From Endozoicomonas acroporae (GTDB lineage Bacteria; Pseudomonadota; Gammaproteobacteria; Pseudomonadales; Endozoicomonadaceae): 44,944 nucleotides of DNA. Under the pieces are notes generated by a model. The model was given only the letters and a program-made list of their open reading frames with translations, did no database searches and was not told the DNA's origin. Position 1 is the stretch's first letter. Each line of letters starts with the position of its first letter. Positions 1-7,102 of this stretch are shown here, one piece after another. Made by a program: the position numbers and the translations under genes. The stretch covers positions 1 to 44,944 of the forward strand of contig NZ_PJPV01000088.1 of the NCBI RefSeq assembly GCF_002864045.1, written 5' to 3'.

Positions 1-180
1 GGAATTTGATACTTCATAACATCAAAAGATAGCCAGGATTTCAGGGTTAGAGATAGAGATTTTTCTCCAGCGAAAGTAGCTGAAGATTTTCTTTTTCTGT
101 GAATATTATGAGTCCGTTTACGAACCTGCTATGGATATTGTCGTGTAATCGTCGGGAATAGCTGGGGAAACAGAGGTTAA

Positions 181-294
181 GTTTTGGCAACTCCATTTAG
201 TGGATAAAGTAGTAGTCAAAGTTGCCAAAACAATTAATTTCTGAGTTTGCCGAAGACCTTGCTATCCGTGGACATCAGTTGTCAAAATAATTAA
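181..294. repeat. Inverted and direct repeat downstream of gor
   Basis: The 313 bases left of gor hold no gene that I can support. They contain a perfect 11-bp inverted repeat, GTTTTGGCAAC at 181-191 and GTTGCCAAAAC at 221-231, with a 29-nt loop. The right arm with its flank (221-237) is repeated directly at 278-294 with 15 of 17 bases identical. There is no T-tract directly after either arm on the side needed for gor (minus strand), so this is not an obvious terminator. It could be a relic of a small mobile element or a protein-binding site; the function is unknown. Confidence 0.5.
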
Positions 295-313
295 AGTCCT
301 CCACCAATTTGGC

Positions 314-1681
314 TCACCGCATAGTAACAAACTCCTCAGCGGAGGTTGGGTGAATGGCAACGGTGTCATCAAACTGAGCCTTGGTAGCTCCCATCTTTAA
401 AGCCACAGCAAAACCCTGGAGCATTTCATCCGCACCGTGTCCAATCGCATGGATACCGACGATCTTTTCTTCTGCACCGACAGTTATCAGCTTCATTCGT
501 GATGGCTGGCGATGACGGGTCAATGCGCTGTACATGGCCGTAAACTGGCTGGTATACACTTTGACATTATCATCACCATAAGCTTCACGGGCAGCCAGTT
601 CCGTAAAACCCACTGTACCGATCGGGGGGTGGCTGAAGACAACCGTGGCCACGTTGTCGTAGTTCAAATGCTCATCCGGTTTATTATTGAACAGACGCTC
701 TGACAGGCGACGACCCGCAGCAACAGCAACCGGGGTCAATTCAACCTTGCCGATGTTGTCACCCACGGCATAAATGCCAGCGACATTGGTATTCTGGTAT
801 TTATCAACCGGAATGTAACCCCGGGCGTCCACCGTAACACCTGCTGCATCAAGATTAATACCCGCAGTATGTGGCTTACGGCCTACAGCCCAGATCACCG
901 TATCAACATTTAATAAGTTACCGTTTTCCAAATGAACGGTCAGACTTCCATCGTCTTCTTTTACCACTTCTTTTGGTACTGAATGGGTATGAAGCTGAGG
1001 ACCTTCGGACGCCATCACTTCTACCAGCGTATCCGACAGCATCGCTTCAAAATTACGCAATGGCTTGTGTTTACGAACCAGCAAATGTGTTTCACTGCCC
1101 AGGGCGTGTAGCACACCGGCCAGTTCAACAGCTATGTAACCCGCACCCAATACAGCCACCCGGCCAGGGCGCTCAGTCAACTCAAAGAAGCCATCCGAGT
1201 CGATACCGTATTCGGCTCCGGGAACATCTGGGATCAGAGGCTCACCACCGGTTGCAATGGTGATATGGTCCGCTGTGTAATGCTCACCATTTACTTCTAC
1301 TGTTCTGGCATCAACAAATCGTCCATAGCCGTTTATTACGGTAATTTCATTATTGCCCAGAACCCGTTCATAAGAAGCATGTATACGACTGATGTAAGCC
1401 TCTCGGCTGTCGACGAGCTTGCTCCAGCTAAATGACTGCAATTGCTGGTCAATGCTGATATCAAAGCCGTAGTCAGGCCCATAACGACAGGCATCAGCAA
1501 TTTGCCCGGCAAACCACATGGCTTTCTTGGGAACACACCCTACGTTTACGCAGGTTCCTCCCAGATACTTAGCCTCTACCAGCGCCACTTTTTTACCGTA
1601 CATAGCTGCACGATTTGCGGAAGCGATACCACCGCTTCCGCCGCCGATTACCAGATAATCAAAGTGGTTTGATGTCGTCAT
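314..1681 (-). CDS. gor: Glutathione-disulfide reductase
   Basis: Cytosolic FAD- and NADPH-dependent enzyme that regenerates glutathione from its disulfide. The 455-residue product has the FAD-binding GGGSGG at residues 13-18, the redox-active CVNVGC pair (Cys44 and Cys49), a second Rossmann motif [11 protein letters not shown] followed by the RKHKP stretch typical of NADPH rather than NADH binding, and the C-terminal HPTSAEE motif with the catalytic His. Length and order match the glutathione reductase family (about 450 residues) better than lipoamide dehydrogenase or mercuric reductase. I chose the ATG at 1681 because AGGA lies 8 bases upstream on the minus strand; an upstream ATG (1714) would add 11 unconserved residues. 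A glutaredoxin-like gene and a glutathione peroxidase lie farther right in the window and would use its product. Assignment is secure from the motifs. Confidence 0.95.
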   Translation of the reverse strand: MTTSNHFDYLVIGGGSGGIASANRAAMYGKKVALVEAKYLGGTCVNVGCVPKKAMWFAGQIADACRYGPDYGFDISIDQQLQSFSWSKLVDSREAYISRIHASYERVLGNNEITVINGYGRFVDARTVEVNGEHYTADHITIATGGEPLIPDVPGAEYGIDSDGFFELTERPGRVAVLGAGYIAVELAGVLHALGSETHLLVRKHKPLRNFEAMLSDTLVEVMASEGPQLHTHSVPKEVVKEDDGSLTVHLENGNLLNVDTVIWAVGRKPHTAGINLDAAGVTVDARGYIPVDKYQNTNVAGIYAVGDNIGKVELTPVAVAAGRRLSERLFNNKPDEHLNYDNVATVVFSHPPIGTVGFTELAAREAYGDDNVKVYTSQFTAMYSALTRHRQPSRMKLITVGAEEKIVGIHAIGHGADEMLQGFAVALKMGATKAQFDDTVAIHPTSAEEFVTMR

Positions 1682-1855
1682 TTTATTGTCCTGATCATTG
1701 CAGAGCCGACACAAGCCTGCCCTGTGAAAGTCTCTGATTACTATAAGGTCAAACTGCCCGATTTAAAGTATTAATGTGCATTTGATACCTATGGCACAAC
1801 ATGAGCAACCTTATTCACCATCTGAAATGGCTGGCCAACTGAGCCAGTTCATATT

Positions 1856-1903
1856 TGTTACGTCTATTCCGAAGGTTACATCCAGGGGGTAAACGCAGTA
1901 ACA
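1856..1903. promoter_or_regulatory. Upstream activator site pair of RNA 1
   Basis: TGTTAC at 1856-1861 and its inverse GTAACA at 1898-1903 lie 42 bp apart start to start, about four helical turns. A further GTTAC is at 1875-1879. The pair ends 88 bp before the -24 element of the sigma-54 promoter at 1992. The same pair recurs before the two other sigma-54 RNA promoters in this window. The position fits an enhancer site for an NtrC-family activator. The half-site resembles the GTTAC/GTAAC inverted repeats I recall for CbrB sites at crcZ/crcY, but the spacing here is longer. Confidence 0.55.
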
Positions 1904-1991
1904 GGAAAACTGCACCAGACATCTGGCGATACAATATGAATGGCCTGTTTACCCCTTATTTACCAAGGCCTGCAGAGATATTTATAAAAGC

Positions 1992-2007
1992 TGGCACACC
2001 ACTTGTA
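1992..2007 (+). promoter_or_regulatory. Sigma-54 promoter of RNA 1
   Basis: TGGCAC (1992-1997), five bases, then TTGTA (2003-2007). This matches the -24/-12 consensus TGGCAC-N5-TTGCA with exact spacing and one change, C to T, at -12. The predicted start is near 2018. Two further promoters in the window (2935 and 5319) have the same sequence, including the same T. Confidence 0.7.
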
Positions 2008-2017
2008 TTATGTCAGG

Positions 2018-2270
2018 CGAGAACAAAAATCGTCAGAACATAACAACAATAACAACGACGATTCCCAGCCTACAAAAATAATAATATCAGGCCGGGCCAC
2101 TCAAGCAGACAGGTTTGCACGGTACCTTAAGGTAGCCGACAAACAGGGATAAGAAAGCCGAGAAGACTGACTGAGTCTGGTAACAGGCGACAAAAGGCAG
2201 CGCGGGCATTCGACAGGGAAGAAATAAAGAGCTTCTGCGTATCTGTAAACCTGTCTGTTTGTTTATTTTT
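2018..2270 (+). ncRNA. Candidate sigma-54 regulatory RNA 1 (CrcZ-like)
   Basis: Non-coding, about 250 nt, between gor and the NTF2-like gene. In order: a hairpin AATCGTC (2028-2034) with GACGATT (2057-2063) whose 22-nt loop holds AACAACAATAACAAC; a second A-rich stretch AAAAATAATAAT near 2074-2085; then a 17-bp helix made by 2103-2119 and 2244-2260 with two G-U pairs, followed by a U-rich run (2258-2270). Inside the helix a small hairpin TACC-UUAA-GGUA (near 2122-2133) and AGACT/AGTCT are visible. The A-rich loops contain several AAnAAnAA motifs, the Hfq/Crc-binding signature of CrcZ-type RNAs. What is seen is the promoter, the fold and the motifs; the Hfq-sponge role is inference. No open reading frame with a start and ribosome site explains this region. 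Confidence 0.65.
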
Positions 2271-2427
2271 TCATTCTATAAACTTCTCCCCCCCCCTTTA
2301 CTTATTTAATTCTCTTCTTTACTCCCTGGAATCCAACCTGTGACAACTTGAAGCAGGTCGATATGTCGGGTTAGTGCTATCTTGTGAATTTTGGGTATCC
2401 ACTCACAAACCATTGGCATCTCAAATT

Positions 2428-2787
2428 ATGACCAACGATGAACAAATCGAAGCCGCCAGAGCCTATATTGCTCTGTCCAATGCGCACAGGCTGGACTGGA
2501 TATCTCAAATGTTTGATGAAAGTGCCAGCTACTACTCTGCCTTTCTTGGTGACTTCCAGGGAAAGGCCGCGATTCTTGATATGATGACGGCTTTTTTTTC
2601 AAAAATCCCTGATGTGAACTGGCATGTTAACAGCTACCGCAGCCTGGATGGCTGTTGTGTAGAACTTGAGTTTGTCAGATCGGGCACTGATATTGCATCA
2701 GATGAATCTTTGAACGTACCAGGGGTAGAAAGGATTTTTTTCTCCAAAGAAGGTTTGATCAGTCGTATAGAAGTGCATAAACCCTGA
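2428..2787 (+). CDS. NTF2-like (SnoaL-type) small protein
   Basis: A 119-residue product, probably cytosolic, with the pattern of the NTF2-like/SnoaL fold: an N-terminal helix pair (residues about 5-30, with IEAARAYIALSN), the FDESASYYSAFLGDFQGKAAI segment, then strands ending in GVERIFFSKEGLISRIEVHKP, the usual C-terminal beta-sheet edge. Members include polyketide cyclases, steroid isomerases and many proteins of unknown role, so no substrate can be named. The reading frame is open from 2374, but I prefer the ATG at 2428 because the additional 18 residues look unlike the family. No clear ribosome-binding site precedes either start. The gene stands alone between two sigma-54 RNA loci, and the UAS pair of RNA 2 begins 13 bases after its stop. 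Confidence 0.7.
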   Translation: MTNDEQIEAARAYIALSNAHRLDWISQMFDESASYYSAFLGDFQGKAAILDMMTAFFSKIPDVNWHVNSYRSLDGCCVELEFVRSGTDIASDESLNVPGVERIFFSKEGLISRIEVHKP

Positions 2788-2799
2788 ACCATGTTCGTC

Positions 2800-2846
2800 T
2801 GTTACCCGGGTTACACTCTTCACAACCCAGTACTCAACAAGTAACA
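2800..2846. promoter_or_regulatory. Upstream activator site pair of RNA 2
   Basis: TGTTAC at 2800-2805 and GTAACA at 2841-2846, 41 bp start to start, with another GTTAC at 2810-2814. The pair ends 88 bp before the -24 element at 2935, exactly the distance seen for RNA 1. Confidence 0.55.
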
Positions 2847-2903
2847 GTTCACCCTTTTTCCATGGCATGGCCTGAACGGTGCAGAAAAAATTTTCCCATT
2901 AAA

Positions 2904-2916
2904 TATCAACAAGTTA
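2904..2916 (+). promoter_or_regulatory. Possible IHF site before RNA 2 promoter
   Basis: The 13 bases TATCAACAAGTTA match every fixed position of the IHF consensus WATCAANNNNTTR. The site lies between the putative activator sites and the -24 element, where IHF commonly bends DNA at sigma-54 promoters. I found no equally good match at the other two promoters. Confidence 0.45.
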
Positions 2917-2934
2917 AAAACTAACAAAGGTTAT

Positions 2935-2950
2935 TGGCACACCCTTTGTA
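2935..2950 (+). promoter_or_regulatory. Sigma-54 promoter of RNA 2
   Basis: TGGCAC (2935-2940), five bases, TTGTA (2946-2950): the same spacing and the same C-to-T change at -12 as the promoters of RNA 1 and RNA 3. The predicted start is near 2961. Confidence 0.7.
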
Positions 2951-2960
2951 TATGACCAGT

Positions 2961-3222
2961 CGCAAACCAAAAAATGCCAAATAATAACAACTAAATGGCA
3001 AATCCTGCCCACCAATAATAAAAACAACAGGTCGGTGATTAAAGCAGATAAGTTTGCAGGATACTGAAGGACATCAACTGGCAAATTGCTGGAATGTTAA
3101 TAAGATTGCCGCAGATTTTTTAAAGACTGCAACACTAGGCAACGGAACATACCAGACATCTGTCAGTCAATAACAACAATAAAGATGCCTGGTAGTTTGT
3201 AAACTTATCTGCTTATCCTTTT
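2961..3222 (+). ncRNA. Candidate sigma-54 regulatory RNA 2 (CrcZ-like)
   Basis: About 260 nt of non-coding sequence between the NTF2-like gene and the 3' end of maeA. Hairpin 1 is TGCCA (2975-2979)/TGGCA (2996-3000) with loop AATAATAACAAC. Hairpin 2 is CCTG (3004-3007)/CAGG (3028-3031) with AATAATAAAAACAA in the loop. A 17-bp helix with one G-U pair joins 3042-3058 to 3198-3214. Inside it, ACCAG (3151-3155) and CATC (3157-3160) pair with GATG (3184-3187) and CTGGT (3189-3193), presenting AATAACAACAATAA (3169-3182) in the loop. So three A-rich CA-type motifs each sit in a hairpin loop. The U-run after the helix is short (3219-3222). It converges on maeA, whose stop is at 3254. An Hfq-binding role is inferred. 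Confidence 0.65.
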
Positions 3223-3253
3223 CTACGCTGTAACGTAAATCCTGGTACTACTT

Positions 3254-4936
3254 TCAAGAATCAGACAGATGGACTCTGCAATATTCAGGGCTCCAGCGCT
3301 TGTTCCTGACTCTGGCTTCCAGTGTAGTTTGTTCACATTTAGGTGCCAGCCCCTCTTCCTGCGCCTTTCTGGCTACGGCAATCGCTATATCACAGGTCAC
3401 CTGGTGAATACGGTTCAATTCAGGCAGAAGAGCAGCGTCCGGATTCATAACCGCTGGCGAGGCCATGGCCAGTGTTTCCACCGCCGCATCCAGCATGTTG
3501 TCAGATACTCTTTCAGCATCACTGGCCAGGACACCAAGACCCAGCCCCGGGAAGATATAGATATTGTTACATTGGGCGACAGGGTAACGGTTACCATTGT
3601 ACTCAACCGGATCAAATGGGCTACCAGTAGCAATCAACGCCCGCCCCTTACTCCACTGAATAATATCGTTTGGCGTGGCTTCAACCTGGCTGATGGGGTT
3701 AGACAGTGGGAAGACAATGGGGCGCTCATGGTTCTCAGCCATTTTTTCAATGACTTCCCGGGTGAACAGGCCTGGCTGACCTGATACCCCAATGATAGCG
3801 TCTGGTCTGGCATGGGTGACGACGTCTGACAATCCGGGATTCTCATCACAACCCCATTGACGAAGTTCTTCACAACTTTGTACCAGCCTCTGCTGGAATG
3901 GCCGCAGGTCTGCCATCTGGTCATTCAGCACGCCATGGCGGTCAACCATGAAGATTCGCTGACGGGCTTCTTCTTCACTGAGTCCCCGGCCAACCATCAG
4001 GCGGATCAGCTGCTCGGCAATACCGCAACCGGCTGAGCCGGCACCAAGGAAGGCAATGGTCATCTCCTCAATGGACTTGCCTGCGGCTTTGGCCGCTGCC
4101 AGCAGTGATGCGGCAGTCACACCGGCTGTGCCCTGAATATCATCATTGAAAGAACAGAGTTCATCCCGGTATTTTTCCAGCAGTGGTGTTGCATGGTCGA
4201 TGGCAAAGTCTTCAAACTGTAACAGTGCTTTTGGCCAGCGACGTTTCAGTGCACGAATAAAGTCGTCCACGAACGCATAGTATTCATCGTCTGCAATGCG
4301 CTCATGACGCCAGCCCAGGTAATTCGGGTCATTCAGCAACTGTCGGTTATTGGTGCCGCAATCCAGGACGATAGGCAGTGTTTTGTTCGGTGCGATGCCA
4401 CCCACCGCACTGTAGAGAGACAGCTTGCCAATACAGATCCCCATACCGCCAATACCCTGGTCGCCCAGGCCCAGAATACGCTCACCATCCGTGACAACAA
4501 TCACTTCAATATTGCGCTTGAAGTTGGCCAGCATGGCTGAGATATGTTCACGCTGGGGATAGGAAATGTAGATGCCTCTTGGTCGACGGTAGAGGTCACT
4601 GAAGCGCTGACAGGCCTGCCCTACAACCGGCGTGTAGATGATAGGCAGCATTTCCTGAAGATGACGTTGCAGGAGAGCATAAAACAGTGTTTCGTTGGTA
4701 TCCTGCAATGCACGCAGGTAGATGTGCTTCAGTATCGGCGTAGGCTTGACGGAGAAAGACTTATAAGCTCGACGACATTGTTCTTCCATCGACTCTACCC
4801 TTGGCGGCAGAAGACCATGAAGATCCAGCTCACTCCGCTCCTCCATAGAAAAAGCGGTCCCTTTGTTCAACAGGGAGTTTTCCAGCAACAAACGGCCTGT
4901 GAGGCCAGTATGGATGCTTTGGTCGTGTTCGCTCAT
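3254..4936 (-). CDS. maeA: NAD-dependent malic enzyme
   Basis: Cytosolic enzyme that oxidatively decarboxylates malate to pyruvate with NAD, linking the TCA cycle to pyruvate. The 560-residue product matches the length of the SfcA/MaeA family (about 565). Visible motifs are YTPVVGQACQRFSDLYRRPRG from residue 101 (malic enzyme signature), TDGERILGLGDQGIGGMGI at 149-167, the metal-binding ED pair near 242, FNDDIQGTA at 263-271, and the dinucleotide-binding GAGSAGCGIAE at 298-308. The reading frame is open to 5032, but I take the ATG at 4936: AGGA lies 8 bases upstream and the extra N-terminal stretch is basic and unconserved. It is flanked on both sides by the candidate CrcZ-like RNAs 2 and 3. 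A central-carbon enzyme in that setting would suit a catabolite-repression function, but the sequence does not show that the RNAs act on it. Confidence 0.95.
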   Translation of the reverse strand: MSEHDQSIHTGLTGRLLLENSLLNKGTAFSMEERSELDLHGLLPPRVESMEEQCRRAYKSFSVKPTPILKHIYLRALQDTNETLFYALLQRHLQEMLPIIYTPVVGQACQRFSDLYRRPRGIYISYPQREHISAMLANFKRNIEVIVVTDGERILGLGDQGIGGMGICIGKLSLYSAVGGIAPNKTLPIVLDCGTNNRQLLNDPNYLGWRHERIADDEYYAFVDDFIRALKRRWPKALLQFEDFAIDHATPLLEKYRDELCSFNDDIQGTAGVTAASLLAAAKAAGKSIEEMTIAFLGAGSAGCGIAEQLIRLMVGRGLSEEEARQRIFMVDRHGVLNDQMADLRPFQQRLVQSCEELRQWGCDENPGLSDVVTHARPDAIIGVSGQPGLFTREVIEKMAENHERPIVFPLSNPISQVEATPNDIIQWSKGRALIATGSPFDPVEYNGNRYPVAQCNNIYIFPGLGLGVLASDAERVSDNMLDAAVETLAMASPAVMNPDAALLPELNRIHQVTCDIAIAVARKAQEEGLAPKCEQTTLEARVRNKRWSPEYCRVHLSDS

Positions 4937-5172
4937 TGTTTTCCTACGTTTTTTCAGCCGATGTGTCAGCCGTTTTTTCAACAAAAGTGTAACCGGAACT
5001 GCTGATATAACAGTCAGTGTCAGCAGGGGCACAAAGGATAATCCTTAGTGCAGGAGTAGAACAAACGGAATAACCGAAATAATCAAACATGTATAACGTC
5101 GGCAGCAACTGTCTGAAAAACAGACTGTCTCAACGATTTGGTGGATTTTGCCCTGAGGCCAAGACTGGTATT

Positions 5173-5220
5173 TGTTACCTTGCGGGAGCATTGTCACATT
5201 TTGTGGGGGGCCAGGTAACA
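5173..5220. promoter_or_regulatory. Upstream activator site pair of RNA 3
   Basis: TGTTAC at 5173-5178 and GTAACA at 5215-5220, 42 bp start to start. Here the repeat extends to a perfect 11-bp inverted repeat, ATTTGTTACCT (5170-5180) and AGGTAACAAAT (5213-5223). The pair ends 98 bp before the -24 element, i.e. 10 bp (about one helical turn) more than for RNAs 1 and 2. It also lies upstream of maeA (start at 4936, minus strand), so it could serve both directions. Confidence 0.55.
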
Positions 5221-5318
5221 AATCACAACCGATGAACTGTGCATTATTTAATCATAAAAAAACACGCCATCATTCGGAAACTACGTACAGCAAGGCATAA
5301 GGGAATTATCTCTATTTT

Positions 5319-5334
5319 TGGCACAGCAGTTGTA
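5319..5334 (+). promoter_or_regulatory. Sigma-54 promoter of RNA 3
   Basis: TGGCAC (5319-5324), five bases, TTGTA (5330-5334), identical in form to the promoters at 1992 and 2935. The predicted start is near 5345. Confidence 0.7.
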
Positions 5335-5344
5335 TTAGTTAAAG

Positions 5345-5624
5345 CAACAAGAACAAAACACCCACCATAAAAACAATAACAGGGTTTGGTGCCGACTCAT
5401 CAGAGCGTTTTATAACAAGAACAATAAAGAGTCGGCAGTAACAAGCAGATGGGTTTACAAGGTGCTTTTTTGCGGACGCAGCACCAACAGGGATACCAGG
5501 GCGCTTAGAAGATCAGCTAAATCCGGAGTAATATCGGAAAGGCGGCCGGGCAAAACTGGAAATATGGAAGTTAAATAAAGCTATTTTCCACACAGCTTGC
5601 AAACCCATCTGTTTGTTTTCCTTT
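5345..5624 (+). ncRNA. Candidate sigma-54 regulatory RNA 3 (CrcZ-like)
   Basis: About 280 nt, non-coding, between the maeA 5' region and the 3' end of the EamA gene. It begins with AACAAGAACAAAA (5346-5358), then AACAATAA (5372-5379). A perfect 8-bp hairpin GCCGACTC (5391-5398)/GAGTCGGC (5429-5436) displays AACAAGAACAATAA (5414-5427) in its 30-nt loop. The long helix pairs 5443-5461 with 5596-5614 (18 of 19 positions paired, one A-C), followed by GTTTTCCTTT. A GGTGC/GCACC hairpin (5461-5485) lies inside. The end of the RNA meets the stop codon of the convergent EamA gene at 5623-5625. Evidence and limits are as for RNAs 1 and 2: fold and motifs are seen, Hfq/Crc titration is inferred. Confidence 0.65.
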
Positions 5625-6516
5625 AATCCTTGGAGCGTCTAAGCTGCGACAGTAGCATCCCGGTCATCATCAGGCCGCACCCTGAAAAACCTCTCAGTCC
5701 AAGCTGCTCGTCCAGCAATAGCCAGCCTCCCAGTACCGCAAAAACAGCTTCCAGACTCATAATGATAGCCGCATGAGAAGAAGCTGCATCTCTCTGGGCT
5801 ATGATTTGAATCGTAAAGGCGACACCGGTAGAAAGAACGCCGGCGAACAGCAGAGGCCCTGCACTTTTTAGAATGGCATCAAGGCTGATGGGTTCCAGAT
5901 AAAGAGCAACCATCATGCTGCATAAAGCGGTCATAAAAAACTGTATTAATGACAGCCTCAGCGGATGAACATGCCGGGAAAGCCAGCCAATCAGCAGTAT
6001 TTGAATGGCATACATAAGGGCAGAGCCTAACGTCAGCACGTCACCTTTATTGAAATTCAGGCCATCCTGTACGGTCAGGAAATACAGGCCCGCCAGCGCA
6101 ATGGCTCCCCCCAGCCAGGTTGCAGGTCGGGTACTGTGCCCAAACCAGATCCCCAGTATTGGCACCAGAATGATATAAAAACCGGTGATAAAGCCAGAGT
6201 TACCCGCTGTGGTATACAACAGACCAACCTGTTGAAAGGATGAAGCAAGAAAAAGTACTACACCGGTCAACGGCCCCCATTTCAGCAGTAATTGACTGTC
6301 GTATTGCGTTTTATGGCCGGAGACTTTCTTTCCGGAGATGTTTTCCAATAGAAAATAAACCGGTAATAACGAGATAAAGCCCAGAGCAAAACGGCAGGCA
6401 TTAAACAGAAATGGTCCAAGATGCTCCATGCCTTTGATCTGGGCAACAAAGGCAAATCCCCATATGGCAGACACCCCCAGTAGTAGAATATCTGCTCGAA
6501 GCGCTTTGGTTTTCAC
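5623..6516 (-). CDS. EamA/DMT-family transporter
   Basis: Inner-membrane protein of 297 residues with about ten hydrophobic segments arranged as two EamA halves. The N-terminal pattern ADILLLGVSAIWGFAFV (residues 8-24) followed by LGPFLFNACRFALGF is the usual first EamA repeat. The second half begins near GDVLTLGSALMYAIQILLIG. Such proteins export amino acids, metabolites or drugs; the substrate cannot be told from sequence. The start is a GTG (6514-6516) without a strong ribosome site; no better in-frame start is evident. The stop overlaps the end of the convergent RNA 3. The 245 bases to the next gene (arsR-like, plus strand) hold the divergent promoters, not resolved here. Confidence 0.85.
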   Translation of the reverse strand: MKTKALRADILLLGVSAIWGFAFVAQIKGMEHLGPFLFNACRFALGFISLLPVYFLLENISGKKVSGHKTQYDSQLLLKWGPLTGVVLFLASSFQQVGLLYTTAGNSGFITGFYIILVPILGIWFGHSTRPATWLGGAIALAGLYFLTVQDGLNFNKGDVLTLGSALMYAIQILLIGWLSRHVHPLRLSLIQFFMTALCSMMVALYLEPISLDAILKSAGPLLFAGVLSTGVAFTIQIIAQRDAASSHAAIIMSLEAVFAVLGGWLLLDEQLGLRGFSGCGLMMTGMLLSQLRRSKD

Positions 6517-6761
6517 AGTGCATAACCCGGCTTGTTGTGGCCATCCTTTCGCCAGGCTGGCCCGATTATTATTGATGAAGGCTTATACCGCTATCAGCGG
6601 CTTATCATTGTCGCCTGCTTTTTTGCTGAGAGCATTTTGCCACCAGCAGCAAGGCTCGAAAAGTGTTTATCGACGGATGATGCAAACCCAGGAAAATAGA
6701 CTATGCCCTCATGGCGCAATACCATTACCAATAATTATTTTCTTAAGGTTCGGACAAGCCT

Positions 6762-7088
6762 ATGGTCGATATGCATCAAACCTGTTGTTCTCTGCTGCCT
6801 GAGCTGTCTGAACAGGACATGGGGCGACTGGCAAAAATTTTCCAGCTGCTGGGAGACACCAAAAGACTGCAGCTGGTCATTGCCTGTCTTGAAGAGCCAC
6901 AGCCTGTATGCTGTCTATCGGAAATTTCGGGCATGTCGCAACCTTTAACCAGCCATCATCTGCGCAGTTTGCGGGAAGCCCGAATCCTGCGATCAACCCG
7001 CAAAGGAAAGCAGGTACTCTATGAGTTGGATGACCACCATATCCGTCATGTCATTCTCGATATGGCGAATCATGTTAAAGAGCGTTGA
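6762..7088 (+). CDS. ArsR/SmtB-family metal-sensing repressor (CadC-like)
   Basis: A 108-residue winged-helix dimer of the ArsR/SmtB family. The core runs from MGRLAKIFQLLGDTKRLQLVIACL (helices 1-2), through the recognition helix SQPLTSHHLRSLREARIL, to the wing RKGKQVLYELDD. Cys pairs are present at the N-terminus (HQTCC) and in the PVCCLSEI segment, the positions of the alpha3N metal site of CadC-type Cd/Pb/Zn sensors. It is therefore likely a repressor released by soft or divalent metals. Its probable target is the ZntA-type ATPase gene at 8031, which has an AT-rich palindrome in its promoter; the two genes are separated by an opposite-strand gene. ATG 6762 has AAGG about 13 bases upstream; ATG 6771 is an alternative start. 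Confidence 0.88.
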   Translation: MVDMHQTCCSLLPELSEQDMGRLAKIFQLLGDTKRLQLVIACLEEPQPVCCLSEISGMSQPLTSHHLRSLREARILRSTRKGKQVLYELDDHHIRHVILDMANHVKER

Positions 7089-7102
7089 TAAAATAGTACG
7101 GG

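Noticed and set aside
1792..1807. A further sigma-54-like sequence, TGGCACaacatgaGCA
   Set aside because: It has the -24 hexamer and GCA at the right distance, but lacks TT before the G, has no TGTTAC...GTAACA pair upstream, and is followed by the activator sites of RNA 1 rather than by an A-rich structured RNA.
1886..1955. 9-bp inverted repeat GGGGTAAAC / GTTTACCCC before the RNA 1 promoter
   Set aside because: It lies between the activator pair and the promoter, has no counterpart in the other two loci, and is not followed by a T-run. Considered as a fourth RNA copy and dropped.
1855..2043. 62-codon open frame on the plus strand
   Set aside because: No ribosome site, no recognisable sequence, and it runs across the sigma-54 promoter and activator sites.
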